Shown here: positions 35,499-48,557 of the stretch, in pieces
How the letters are laid out: each line of letters begins with the position of its first letter
Numbering within the stretch: the stretch's first letter is position 1
Assembly (NCBI GenBank): GCA_002633025.1
Contig: NMRB01000031.1
Coordinates: forward strand, 54,228-118,227
Length of the DNA: 64,000 nucleotides
Direction: 5' to 3'
DNA from: Notospermus geniculatus
Lineage: Eukaryota > Nemertea > Pilidiophora > Heteronemertea > Lineidae
Position numbers and translations under genes: made by a program
The notes under the pieces: model-generated
Told to the model about the DNA's origin: nothing
Database searches by the model: none
Seen by the model: only the letters and a program-made list of their open reading frames with translations

Positions 35499-35806
35499 TG
35501 AACGAGAGAAGCGACGTGACTCCGCCATCATGCTGTTCCTGTATTCTTCTTGTCATGGTACTGCGATGTAGGCAACTTCGATCTCAATCATGTTGGTATC
35601 AACGGAAGCGGGTTACCCAATGGAGAGTCATTTAGTGCTTTGTTACAGAGGCGCAAAAAACAATCTTGTGCGTATTGGTAAATCGTGCATAACATGCGCG
35701 AATATGCATCCTATCTAATGATAAGGTGTTGCCAACAACTATAACAACCACAAATGAAGGATTAAACGCCCAGAGTAGAAAGTTTATGTAGAGTGATAAC
35801 ATACCG

Positions 35807-36060
35807 CAAACGCGGATCTAGGATTTTTGGCAGAGGGGCCCAGGGCCGCCGAGGGCGGCCGCTGCAGGCGGGCGCCGATTTTGAAATCTATAGAAGGCCG
35901 TAGACGCGATTTCCTGGCATCTCAGTATCAAAACACAATAAACTTTATTCTTGCGTTTTTTGCTTATTGTCGCAAAATTTTATTGAGAAAAAAAAACAAT
36001 TGGTGGTAACGAGCAGGGAGGGGGCACGACCTCAACCCCCCTCTGGATGTCCGCGCCTGC
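35807..36060. mobile_element. Terminal-repeat element bracketed by 36-bp direct repeats
   Basis: Ends read GCGGATCTAGG...CAGAGGGG and, inverted, CCCCTCTGGATGTCCGCGCC. The same 36 bases (CAGAGTAGAAAGT...AACATACC) stand immediately on both sides, at 35771-35806 and 36061-36096. A second copy lies in the duplicated block at about 37229-37490. Related ends appear at 36575 and at 47747-47901. Confidence 0.6.
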
Positions 36061-36570
36061 CAGAGTAGAAAGTATTATGTAGAGTGAACATACCGACAAC
36101 CAATAGCCTACCAAAATGTTTTTTTTCACTTTCAGATAAAAACATGACCGAAAAGATTGAAGACGGTATAAATTTACACTAAGTCATATTGTCCACTGGC
36201 AAAAAAAACCATTTTTTACTAACAGAGCCAGGAGATGAGGTACTAGGCCGCCCCGTTCGTTCATTTCATTTGTTGTGGGATGGACCACGGGAGTGGTGCG
36301 CGGGAACTCACTACACCTCGAGGGCACACTGACCAAGTGCAGCGTCCAACTGACCAGTTAGGGGTCATCTCAAAACACATTGAAGCCCAAAAATACTTCG
36401 ATTCTGGTAGGAAGCAACGTCTTTCACCTTGGAAACTAGATTTCTATTTCATATTCTGCGGTTCCATAGTACATGTATAGATAAGTGAATCAAGTAGATT
36501 GTTAAGCAAAGTGTGATTTTTGAAACAATGGTAAACATGAAGAAGTCAGATCAAAAGCACAAGAGTCCCA

Positions 36571-36916
36571 CAGGGTCGGATCCAGGGTCGACAGAAAGGG
36601 GGGGGGCGTAGCTCGACGGAGGTGGAGAGCACCGAGAGCGCGAAGCCAAAACGGGGGGTCTGGGGGTCCTCCCCCGAAAAATTTGACAATTTAAGTGGTT
36701 TTAGATGCATTTTCCAGGCAGATGTGATAACCACTACACATCAGACATCAGACTGACCAAAAATCCATGTTGGATATGTTCTGCAAATTGGTACTCAAAC
36801 TCCAAAATCTTGGGTCTGGCTCATGGACTATAACGAGAGATTCAGTCGTCGTGATTGACTTACCGATGTTTAGGTAAATCCATTCCGCCGTTTCTGCGAC
36901 TGATTCAGACATATTC
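36571..36916. other. Spacer between duplicated blocks with a GC-rich repeat fragment
   Basis: Starts with CAGGGTCGGATCCAGGGTCG and a G-run, then GGTCTGGGGGTCCTCCCCCG. This is the head of the same dispersed GGATCCAGG family seen elsewhere in the window. No gene. Confidence 0.5.
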
Positions 36917-38446
36917 TGAACGAGAGAAGCGACGTGACTCCGCCATATCATGCTGTTCCTGTGTATTCTTCTTGTCATGGTACTGCGATGTAGGCAACTT
37001 CGATCTCAATCATGTTGGTATCAACGGTTCGAAGCGGGTTACCCAATGGAGAGTCATTTAGTGCTTTGTTACAGAGGCGCAAAAAACAATCTTGTGCGTA
37101 TTGGTAAATCGTGCATAACATGCGAATATCCATCCTATCTAATGATAAGGTGTTGCCAACAACTATAACAATCACAAATGAAGGATTAAACGCCCAGAGT
37201 AGAAAGTTTATGTAGAGTGATAACATACCGCAAACGCGGATCTAGGATTTTTGGCAGAGAGGCCCAGGGCCGCCGAGGGCGGTCGTTGCAGGCGGGCGCC
37301 GATTTTGAAATCTTGTAGAAGGCCGTAGACGCGATTTCCTGGCATCTCAGTATCAAAACACAATAAACTTTATTCTTGCGTTTTCTGCTTATTGTCGCAA
37401 AATTTTATTGAGAAAAAAAACAATTGGTGGTAACGAGCAGGGAGGGGGCACGACCTCAACCCCCCCTCTGGATGTCCGCGCCTGCCAGAGTAGAAAGTAT
37501 GTAGAGTGAACATACCGACAACCAATAGCCTACCAAAATGGGTTTTTTCACTTACAGATAAAAACATGACCGAAAAGATTGAAGACGGTATAAATTTACA
37601 CTAAGTCATATTGTCCACTGGCAAAAAACCCATTTTTTACTAACAGAGCCAGGAGAGGTACCAGGCCGCCCCCTTCGTTCATTTCATTTGTTGTGGGATG
37701 GACCACGGGAGTGGTGCGCGGGAACTCACTACACCTCGAGGGCACACTGACCAAGTGCAGTGTCCAACTGACCAGTTAGGGGTCATCTCAAAACACATTG
37801 AAGCCAAAAAATACTTAATTTTTAAGTTTGGGGGAGGGGGTTACAACATTCAGCATTCAGCATTCCCATTTCATTTTTTTCAAACAAAATTTGGCTTCAC
37901 AATCATTTGAACCTTCTGCGGTTCCATAGTATAGATAAGTGAATCAAGTAGATTGTTAAGCAAAGTGTGATTTTTGAAACAATGGTAAACATGAAGAAGT
38001 CAGATCAAAAGCACAAGAGTCCCAATTTTCTCTATGTTCCTTTCAACAGCATAGGCTGTTTAGGTACTCCCGGTGTTTTATTACCGGTACTGTATTGTAA
38101 CTTTTAAAAAGATAAAAGCACTCTCTGTAGGCCTATTCAAGATTCATGTTTTGAACTCCTTTCAATTTGAAGCCAAAATACTTTCATTTTTTTTAGTTAT
38201 TTGAGGGGAGGGAGGAGGTTCAAGGAGAAACTTAAAATTTTTTTGGCTTGAATGTATTTTGAGATGATACGTCAAAAACTTGGATTAGTTCTAGATCTCG
38301 CCGCCAGGACTTCAAACGCCTAATCTCCTTCAAAACTGTGAAGTGAAACCACTGGTGCCAGTGCCCCTCTCGGAGAAGTTTGTAACTAAAAAATGGATCC
38401 CAGCTTTGCAAAGTCTTGTTAGCACGCAACAAATTTGAGTAGGCCT

Positions 38447-41400
38447 ATGGACAGACGGCGCAGTATTCTTTGGTGCAATGATCACCTCTCCAAAGGTTTC
38501 ATAAACACCCAATATCTGTACAAACAGTCAAAAGGTACGTTAGATCCGCAGCTTTTGAGAGTGCATCGCCGATTTGTTTGGGTCAAAAGTGAACCAGCAT
38601 GCATGTTATCAATATCATGGTTATGCAGTGACAGTCACAGTGTGCACTGCACACCACCTCAGACTGATCTCATTGGGCCAACATCATCGCGGCCCGGGTA
38701 CGGCCAGGCCTAGGCTGTAGTTTTTGCCTCCTGTAGTATTGCATGCCGAGGTCAATGTGCATTCACTCACCTCATTTACAACTGATCACATTTCATGAAC
38801 TTGATTTCTTTGCAGGGAATTTAGATTTCATCCAGCGTCTCGGTGTTGATAGGAAGTTGGATGGCCACAACGGCTGCGTGAGTTCTTTTGATGTATTTCA
38901 GAGGGCCTAAGATGCCGTTCAATTTCAAGCAGGGCGAGGCCTAGGCAAAAACAATTTAGAAGGCGACACCAGCCTACACCAAGCTACCTCTTAGAAAAAA
39001 GTGTAACGTGACATCTCTTTGTGTGTGTATCCTCTGAGTCATTTTTTATCAGGATTTTCAGCTGCTGCAACTATTTCATTGATATTACCAGGTATTGTTT
39101 AGTTTTTGTTGTTCAAGTGAATGAATAGTGTTGGTCATTTGAAGTCTAATTTGTAACTCTAACCCTCCCCTCTTCTCTTCTCTGATAGTCTTAGGAACTC
39201 CTATTTATGCTTGCTGGGTTGTGTCATTTCAGGTTAACACCATTTGCTGGAATGATGTCGGAAACCTCCTTTTGTCTGGATCAGATGATCAACATTTGAT
39301 CGTCACCAACCCCTTCACAAAGAAGATTGCCGCGTCCATTCATTCGGGTCACCGTGCAAACATTTTTAGTGCCAAGTTTCTACCCAATACAAGGGATAAT
39401 CATGTGAGTGGAGTGGAACTTGCCCTCATGAAGTAATATAATTGACGTACCGGTACAGCGAGTTCATTTCTTCTTTATCAATTTAAATATAGGTAACCTT
39501 GAGCCACTGAACACTAACACTAACAGTGTGGTCCACTTCCTTTATGAAAGATTCCAGTGCCCCCAGTGGTTCAAAATATCTGGTGCTTAAACCATAATAG
39601 TTCAACCTCTTACCTGTACTGCAAACTTAGTGTCAGTATGATTGTTTTTCTTCCAGCTAATCTCTTGTTCTGGTGATGGCATCTTGTGTTTCACGAATGT
39701 TGAAAGAGAAGACAGCTATAGCAATCATACTTTCGATTGTCATCTTGGTACTGCTTATGAGGTTAGTATTCAATCAGGATTGTCTCTTGGTGGAGGTCAG
39801 GACAGTAGCGACACCCGACATTTGTTCATTCATCAGTGTTTCTTTAGGGTCAGTTTTGACCAATCAAAGTCATTTACTTTCCTTTCTATGTGAAAATCGA
39901 AGATGTTAACTCTTGTACAAAAGGAAGTAAGATCGATGTCTAATGAACCATTTTCTTCTGTAGTACATCATAGGCCTGATAATTGGAAAATTTTGAAGCT
40001 GGTCCCAAATCTTTTAATATAGCCTTTTTACCCCGTTGTTGGCCATATTATCTAACCACGTGCATTTTCCTCCCTCTGAAATCTAGGTGATGACAGTTCC
40101 CAATGATTCTCACACATTTCTCTCCTGTGGTGAGGATGGCACAGTCCGATGGTTTGACCTGAGGATCAAGGACAAGTGTAATAAATCAGACTGTAGGGAG
40201 GTAAATATCAAGAATTCATTGAAGTTAGTGTAAAGCATGTCATGACTTTGAGAACACACCTGATAAGACATGCCTCATCTGTTACAATTACTTCTGTTTT
40301 CAGGATGTTATGATAAATTGCAGAAGGGCTGTAACTGCTCTAGGAATCAATCCCTTGGTGCCATACCAACTTGCTGTCGGCTGTAGCGACAGCTCAGTTC
40401 GAATGTTCGACAGAAGGATGTTGGGTACCAAGTCAACAGGTGAGTGCACGTGAGAGGCTCCCTGTGCAAAGGCTTTTCAAGGTCTTGTCTTCATTCGCCA
40501 TGCATGAAGGACAATCTAGGTGTACTCTATTGAAGTTAGCTGTCAAATGCAATGCTATCCAACAGACTGAGCTCTCTTCCATCAATGTTTGGCCACTGCC
40601 ATTCCTGTAGTAGGCCTACTCTATTTAATTTTTTTGTGATTATGTGTGTTGCTGTTCTTCCAGGGAATTACACTGGTCGTGGTATCACTGGCATGTATAG
40701 CAGATTCACTGCACCAAGTTTGGAAGGCAAATCCCACCGAATTACATCCTTGGAGTTCAGCCATGACGGCCATGAAGTTCTTGTCAGCTACTCTTCGGAG
40801 TACATATACCTTTTCAATATGAAGGTGAGACATTTCTTACTCCGTCAAAACTCCAAGAATTGAAATTTACCGAGTAAAAACCTTTAATTCGTTGTAAACA
40901 CTAACTCTTACCCGGTACTTTCTTGTTTTAGCTGCATTTAAATACCATTAATGACAAACTTACCAGAGAGGGCATGAATGTCCAAGCTCGGTGACATGAC
41001 TTACAGATTTGTGATCTGTTCTTGGTTTTGTGTGTCGTTGCAGGAAGATGCTCGATTGCAGAAGTTCAGCACGAAGGAACCTGTTGCTGCCCCAAGCACT
41101 GAAGACATTGAGGCCATGGAGAAGACAAACCCTGCAGTGGTAATTCATTTGTAGCTTGTCCATTACTGATGGCTCACATCCACCCTTCTATCACATGTTC
41201 TCTTCAAACTAATCCCCCCCAAAGGAAAATGTGAACATTTGCCTGTACATCAATTCAACACTGTAATATGATCTCAACCCATGTGTATGAAATCTGGATC
41301 AAAATCTAAATATGAGAGTGGATTGTGAACTGTTGATTGTCTACTTGGCTAAGGTTGAAAATGGATGCCAATGATGGATTTGGATATTGGCATATCAACT

Positions 41401-44400
41401 GTGTTAAATCCGATCTTAAGGACACGGACAGTAGGTGATTGATTCACTGCATTCCTGTCTTCTAATTTCAGTCAGATGATGTCATGTCAAATGAAGAGGC
41501 AAAGACAGATTCGAACCCCAGCCCTTCAGGGGCCGAAGGCACAAGCACTTCAGAAAGACAGCCACCGATCAAACGTCTACGTCTGCGGGGAGATTGGTCT
41601 GACACTGGACCACAGGCAAGACCAGAAAGTGAGCGCCAGCAATGTATGTTTCTGCTTCGCCCCTAAGGTCTAATGAGTACCGGTAACACTTCTTGCCCAG
41701 TGTGTCCCCAGCCCTAGAAACTCACATGTCTTGGGTTCCTCTAGTTTTGGTCATTGGTATTGGTAAGGGACCATGTCAAAAAGTACTGAGGCTGAAAAAA
41801 ATCAATTTGTTAACCGATATTAATGACCCATACTTAATCTGATACCTGAGTGAACTGCGCTGCTAAATTTGATTTGAACTAACAATAATTTACTATTTAC
41901 CTGTACATGTATGTACAAATGTAGTTTATCTGATATTCTGAAGTATTAGGACTGGTGATTTCTTTTTAAAGTGTGAGCCCTGGTGATAAGTGTATCTCTT
42001 TAAAGTGCATAAGAAAACTCTCCCTTAATGCATGCAGGACCATTCTTTCACATCCAGCAATTCTGCATGTTGCTATTGACACAAAGTCAAACATTTGATG
42101 GTAATTTCAAGGCATTTAATCGCTGATTGGAACTCCAGTGATGTGTGAATTTCTGTTGAATTCCTGTCTTTGATTTTTCAGCCGGTGACCGGCCTAATAC
42201 AAGTCTGATGCAGCGAATGTCTGACATGCTGACAAGATGGTTCGATGACAACACTCGCCGCCAATCAGGTTCCAGAGAAGCAGAAGGATCGCCGAGTGAC
42301 AATCCAGCTGAGGGCGGGAGTGAACAACAGGTTACCGGGACGGAGGAGTCTGGCTCAAATGAAACTGAACAAATGGATGCAGCTGCCACACCCAGTGCCG
42401 GCACTTCTAACAGCACTGAAGGTGATTCGCCTGCAGCCTCGTCACTGCCATGTTTAAGACTGCCCGTTCCTCAGGGTATCCCAGAGTCGTCAAGTTCTTC
42501 TGATAGTTTATCGTCGCCGAGTACTGTGATTGCCATAACACCTTGTATAGAAAAACGGCTCGTTACCGTCGATGAAGACATCGCTGAAGAACAGAGCCAA
42601 CAGGAGAGCTCAACATCTGATAATACAGAATCCACGGTCGTCGATACAGTCTCTGAAAACCTGACTAGTGACTCGGGAAGTGCCGAGCTCAGAGATCAGT
42701 CGGTTGTGATAAAAGAAGCTCCCCCTGGTGATGAAACAAATGGTACATGCACGACTCATGAACATGAAACATCCTGCGCCGATCTAAACAAACAACTGCC
42801 GTCATCTTCAAGTTGCGAGGAAACTACTGGTTCATCCACTCTTGAAGTTATTGAAACAGTCAATAAGGAAGTTACTTCAATCCGTGATAGAATCATTACT
42901 ACTGATATTGAACCTGTTATCAGTCTTGAGTATAACAGCGAAGGTACTACTGCTAGTACGATCAAGGTTGGTTTCACTCCTTCTGAAGGTGTCATTGATA
43001 TTGATAGCGAGGCCATGCAGCCGCTGAGCAACTCCAGGTCAACTGTGTCTCCTACAGATCCTTTACATGGTGCTAATAATGATGTGTCTCAATCAACGGC
43101 AGTATCCTCAGACTCCATGGACTTCGAGTTTGCTTCAGATTCGCCGCAGGTGCCTCCGAGGATACCCACTGACAGCATATCCATTGACACTTCTCAGGGC
43201 TTTGATCAGGATTCAAACACAGAAAATGAAGCCTTAAAATCGGGGGAAACGGAGCGTGGTGCGTTGGCATCCAGCTCCCCTCCTGTGAAGGAATTTGGAG
43301 CCTTATCTACCATGCCTGATGATAAAAACTCACAGAGTCGGGATCTGACTGTTGCAGCTGATACACTAAAATGTGATGATTCTAGTCATGATTTTGACGA
43401 TACTTCAAATGACCGAAGTGAATCTTTTGCATCATCACCCGGTGGAAATATTGCAGAAAGGTCGCAAGGGTCATCAGGAAGGTCGTCGGATGCATCTCCA
43501 ATGGAACAGGGTAGCGAGGCCACTACGAGTGAATACTTATCGGCCATGGACACTGACGGATCACGTGAACCAAGTATTGGTGGAGACCCACCGGCTGTGG
43601 GGGAAGGGACGTCAGATGGGATTGATACTGTTGATAAAATTCAGGGAGGGGTCATCGGTGATGAAACTTTTGGCTGTGATAAATCAGGAGAAACTGGTGA
43701 TAGGGAAACAGAGAGGGCTGCTGCTGAGACCCAAGCAGCAACACGGCCTACTGAACTAGAGGAAGAAGATGAACATCAGACTCCAGGTCAGATTTCACCT
43801 TGTCAAGACTGTATTTTGGCAGTTTCGTCCCCGTTCAGATGTATTTTAGTTCATCTTTGTCAAACCCTGCCTTTTTTATGACATTGTCAGCTGAGTGATT
43901 GCTGTACATGTACCCAACAAAGCTAAGAACGTTCGACCCACAAGCTCCTGCAATATCAATATGCCATAGTTTAGTGCAGCTTGATTCCAAAATTCTGCGT
44001 ACTTTATCAGAATTGTTAGAGGTTGTATTTGCAGGTCCCAGTGGTTCCCAGTCAGCTCGTCAGCGAAGAATAGGCCACAGCGGCCCACCGACTGGAAATT
44101 TTCAGCTATTTTCACCCACAGATCGCCGGGGTGAAGACTCTGATGACGAAAGCGAGGACGATGATATTGGCATACATAGAATAAGAAGGTAGGGTTTTGT
44201 TAAATGCCATTATTGATTTGAATATCGTGATTATCCACCAAATATTCTTAATTTTGGGCTTCCTTTAGTGGTTTGCTTGCTTATACCCCCATCACACTGA
44301 GCTAGTTTTCAGTACGTTCTTGAAAATTTTGCCGAACGGGCTCAAACTGTGTGCGAACGGAGTGGACGTAGTGGCAACGTTTTACAGTCTTTTTACGAAC

Positions 44401-46217
44401 TTCGTGGATGGGAAGGGTGCTCCAGTACATCGAAGCATTATTTGGCCAAGGGTACACGTTCTAGCCCGTTTTACGATTTTTTTAGGACGGGGCAGGACGT
44501 TATGAGAACGACTTCAGTGTGATGGGGGTATAAGCATGACTTGCAGCCAAGGCAGTTTTATAGGAACTGTCATTGGTTTTGCAGGGTAATGAGCTCAGTT
44601 GCTTCATTCTCCCACACTAGGGAAGGAAGTCGATGGGCGACCGCGAATGCAGTTGCTAAGCGTCTGCAGCGCATGTATCGTAAGAGGCAGGAAGAACGAG
44701 AGAGGGAAGAAGAGGCAATGAGGAACGTGCATGAGCCTGCTGTCAAGATGGTGTACAAGGGTCATCGAAATGCGCGGACTATGGTAAATATTGCATTCTC
44801 TTACTGTACTTTGAGGGTCATCACAAAGAGGTTGCATTTGTTCAACATGCTGTGGCAGTATCCTAATACATGTAAAGACTATTCCATGCTTGGCTTGATC
44901 TGAACTTAGCAAGTTGTGGTTCATGACCAAAAATTTGGAAGCGCGGCTTATGAAGTTTAGATACAACACAATCTTTTTATTTCAGATTAAGGAAGCCAAT
45001 TTCTGGGGTGATCAGTACGTGATGAGTGGCTCCGATTGTGGTCACATCTTCGTCTGGGATCGTTACACTGCAAAATTAGTGATGTTGCTTGAGGCTGATA
45101 AACATGTTGTTAACTGCCTCCAGCCACATCCATATTATCCAGGTATGTGAAAATTCACTCTGTCATTTCATTGATTACCAAGTTCATTATTATAAACAAT
45201 CAAATTTGCCTCTAGATGTATTGATTAAATGTACCTCTTCAAGATGCGCTGCAGGTGTTCTTCAAATTCTATCTTGTCCTCATTTAATTGGAGATATCCT
45301 CTTATATGCTTGTAGCTTCAGTTCCATGCTCAAGTAAAATAAATTTGAAAAAAGCCTTAATGCGTCCCCATGTTTACAAAGTACTCAAATTGCTGACAGG
45401 TCGTTGTGATTCACTGATGTGTTTCTTTTGCCGAAAGCCTTATTCTGTTCACTCTTTCAGTGCTGGCTTCAAGTGGCATAGATTATGATGTAAAGATCTG
45501 GAGTCCCATCCAACGAGAAGTTGGCTTTGATATTCCAGCCGCAGAGGAGGTAGAAATTGGCATTCTCTCATCTCACTTATTTGGTGGAGAAGGAATAGAA
45601 ATTGACAATGAATCAAAGATGTTGGCAGATATTTCTATGAATGAGTATTCATGTAACCACTATTCACACTTGCAGGTTGTGAAAAGGAATGAAGTAATGC
45701 TTGAAGAGACCAGAGACACCATCACTGTTCCTGCTTCGTTCATGCTCAGGATGTTGGCATCACTGAACAACATAAGAACAGGTAAGATGAGTGATGTATC
45801 ATAAAGCCCTCAAAGCCACAGGTGATAAGACATCAAATTTTTGAATTGGAAGACAAGGCCCAAAATGTACAAATGTGACCCGGCACAACAAAGTGAGTTG
45901 GAATGCGCACAGAAGAAGACCGAAGATGACACCAGACAACAACTACAGAAATCGACAAAGTCAAATTTCACAATGGGCAGACAATCCTGAAATCAACAAA
46001 CCATTGGTGTCACCTTGGACATGTTGGGTCTTCTTCTGTATGCATTCCGACTCATTTTGTTGTGCCGGGTCACAAATATTCTGCATGATGTGGATAGGAA
46101 TTTGCAAATAAAGTCCAGTGATATATTCCCTTTAAATAATTCAGAATCGGAAATTTCTTATTTGCAGGCCGGCGTGAAGAAAGACAGAATGAGGATAGCA
46201 GTTCTGGAGAGGATTGA
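38447..46217 (+). CDS. DCAF6: DDB1- and CUL4-associated factor 6
   Basis: Substrate receptor of the CUL4-DDB1 ubiquitin ligase; the vertebrate protein (NRIP) also binds nuclear receptors and calmodulin. Sixteen coding exons: 38447-38534, 38816-38877, 39233-39403, 39657-39761, 40087-40200, 40304-40439, 40664-40824, 41044-41139, 41472-41643, 42182-43786, 44035-44188, 44585-44783, 44986-45142, 45461-45549, 45676-45781, 46168-46217. All phases agree and give 1154 residues. The N-terminal WD40 block is clear: [57 protein letters not shown]. The family signature [13 protein letters not shown] and [13 protein letters not shown] follow. Exon 42182-43786 is a long acidic Ser/Thr-rich disordered region holding the conserved [17 protein letters not shown]. 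Then an IQ-like basic helix ([16 protein letters not shown]) and two C-terminal WD repeats ([27 protein letters not shown]) and the closing [19 protein letters not shown]. It is longer than human DCAF6 because of the disordered exon. The start MDRRRSILW parallels the human N-terminal LLWDVRKRS segment. Confidence 0.95.
44278..44536. mobile_element. MITE with 23-bp terminal inverted repeats (DCAF6 intron)
   Basis: TGCTTATACCCCCATCACAC at 44278 is matched perfectly by its reverse complement ending at 44536, giving 23-bp terminal repeats and a 259-bp element with no coding content. It fills most of the intron 44189-44584 and sits about 48 bases upstream of the next exon. Confidence 0.85.
45874..46074. 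mobile_element. MITE, TGTGACC family (DCAF6 last intron)
   Basis: TGTGACCCGGCACAACAAA at the left and its reverse complement at the right, with pairing continuing for about 45 bases. About 200 bp. Its interior (GATGACACCAG, GGCAGACAAT) matches that of the element at 46451-46650, so both belong to one family. Confidence 0.8.
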
Positions 46218-46450
46218 ACTGTGATATGGTAGACACACGTAGGAACGGTGAACGCAATATAATCATATTTACTGTTTATACTCTTATTCCTCCTCAAGAT
46301 GGTACATGTAGTATGTGGAGATTGACGGAGTTGTGTGAAAATCTCCGAGGTGATCTACTTACAACTCAACTGCATTGTGAATGACTTCTGCGCATTTGCA
46401 GTCAATACTTGACCTGCTGATTCAAGAAATTCTGGATGGATTTCACTATA

Positions 46451-46650
46451 TGTGACCCGCTCTGGCAAAAAAGAGTCGCATATCGCTCAGAAGGTGAGCC
46501 TGAATGACCGAGATGACACCAGGAGAGAATGGAAGAAATAGATTCTTTCAGATTTCATAATAGGCAGACAATACTGAAACTGACAAACATTTGGTGCCAA
46601 CCTGCCAAGGTAAGAGCGACATGCGTGTGGTTTTGCCAGAGCAGGTCACA
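46451..46650. mobile_element. MITE, TGTGACC family (DCAF6 3' UTR)
   Basis: TGTGACCCGCTCTGGCAAAA at the left, with its reverse complement (one change) ending at 46650. About 200 bp, 234 bases after the DCAF6 stop codon. Ends differ from the relative at 45874 after TGTGACCCG, but the interiors align. Confidence 0.8.
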
Positions 46651-47746
46651 TATGTGGTCAATGTTGAATGCAGGTTTTCTTCAGGCTCTGCAGTTTACTT
46701 CTGTTTGAATAATAGGCTATCGGCACTTGCCTTTTGAGTAAAAAATCAAAAATGTTTCTGCATGGTTATTGTTTCAATTAATACAGTTGATTTCATTGGA
46801 GAAAACATCGAGATGATTCTTTCACTTGTCTCTCTGTTTGGTGAAGAAATCATTCTACATTTTCATTCCAATGAAAATCCTGGTGATTGGCACATGGTCA
46901 TCAGCTGCCTATTCATATGATGCCAGTAATGTGTTTTAGCTTCTTGTCGAATCTCCCCAGCAGTGTTGCAGCAAATCGAAGTTGTTCACCTTGCATTTTG
47001 TAAGTAAAAACTGTAGCCTACATAAGTTCAAAAGCGTTCTAAATTTCCAGTATCTAGTCATGTGATGTGAGAATTTATGATCTTTGTGTTGTAATATCAA
47101 AGTGTTCTGCACCTTGCAGCTGAGATGCATTGTTGTTGACTTAATTGCTTGACAGCAACAGATAACCGTCGAAAGACATGTAAATATGTACATAGGGCAC
47201 GAAAGTCGGATTAAAAGACTTTGGTCACTGTGAGTGACGTTACACTATGCGTTAAATGGGGTTGTGGAGTATAGTGGTCAGAATCGGACCTGTCACAGGT
47301 GGCAGGTTTGAAGTGGAGAAGATTCTCAGTATGTACTGCTTTTAATTTATTTTCAAGTTCGTGCTGTCTCTTAAAGAAGTTTGTACATGTATTTTCTGAG
47401 TGATCCACCCTTCATATGTTGCTAAGTTCACCCAGTTCTGAAATCACAGGTCATTCACAGGTTACAGGTTACCTGTTAATGACCGAGATTTGTCATTTCC
47501 AGATAATTCATGTGTGACCTTACATAAACATGTTTTTCTTTTGATACCCCTATGGCCTATTATCAAGGACATCACAGGTGTGATAGAGAGGGAAGTGTGC
47601 ATCTTCTGATAAAACTCAGTTCTTTGACAAGGGAAAGTGCGAATTACGAAAACTGCCATTCATAGCATCAGTACTAATCTTAATGGTGTCAGAACATGGT
47701 GTTCACACAGTCAATTTTGTAAACATTGCAAAAATCATAGTGTTTT

Positions 47747-47901
47747 TCAGGGGCGGGTCCAGGATTTGGGAAAAGAGGGGGCGCCCTGTGTTAGGATTGA
47801 AATTTGTGTCCAATTCCATAATTTCACGGTCGATTTTACAGATTTGTTGGCCAAAAGGGGAGGCATGCGCCCGGTGTGCCCCCTCTGGATCCGTGCCTGT
47901 T
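47747..47901. mobile_element. Dispersed GGTCCAGGA-type terminal-repeat element
   Basis: Left end CAGGGGCGGGTCCAGGATTT. The right end reads CCCTCTGGATCCGTGCCTG, an imperfect reverse complement. Same family as the ends at 35807-36060 and 36571. It lies in the likely DCAF6 3' UTR. Confidence 0.5.
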
Positions 47902-48204
47902 TTTTGGCAGCTGTTTACAGATTGTAATGTATTGTAGCCACATTTTTGATACCATACAAATACATTCTCAGGATAATTCAAATGTTTTGGATATTGTCAG
48001 TGCGTTGTGACAAGGTTGGCAAAAATGTGTGTGTTTTATGACTGACTCATTGGCAAAACTTGTGACTTAGCTGATGACTTCCATTTTAACTTTCAGTTCT
48101 CATGAATTTAGTTCAGATGTCTGTCAGATTGTTTGTCTGATTTCTTTGATTTGAAGACACAAAACACAGTTCTTGATGCTGTCTCAATTGTATTGTTGAT
48201 CCAC

Positions 48205-48210
48205 AATAAA
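48205..48210 (+). promoter_or_regulatory. Possible polyadenylation signal of DCAF6
   Basis: AATAAA about 2 kb after the DCAF6 stop and about 1.1 kb before FOXO. A nearer site may be used instead. Confidence 0.4.
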
Positions 48211-48557
48211 ATGGAATGTTAACGTACCCGGTATGTAGAGAAGTGTTGTTGTCTTTTAATTGCTTTCCTAGAAATCTCATTTAAATATCCATGGCTGATT
48301 TCAAAGTGAACTTCATCAATTTCTTATTGATTTGCTATGGAGTGTGCAAACGTCACTGCCATCCACCCAAGAGGAGTGTGTGCACAAGCAACATCGGGAA
48401 AATTGTTTTTCATGGCTGTAAAACTTGCATGGTACCCTAGGCCTTCATTGCAAAATGGTTCGTTCTGAGGTCTACCCACCCATTCCAAGTGCATTATAAG
48501 CTGGAACCTTTTGAAATAACTCCAATGTGGAACTTAAGTCCGATGGAGGAATAACCA

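Larger units (their letters stand above)
35499..38024. repeat. Local direct duplication, unit about 1.1 kb
   Basis: 35499-36570 and 36917-38024 share TGAACGAGAGAAGCGACGTG at the start and AAAGCACAAGAGTCCCA at the end, with small indels and substitutions between. Copy 2 has an unshared patch near 37820-37910. Neither copy has a supported gene. Confidence 0.88.

Noticed and set aside
47637-47981. Short genes in the DCAF6 3' region
   Set aside because: Frames run through a dispersed repeat (47747-47901) and have no homology.
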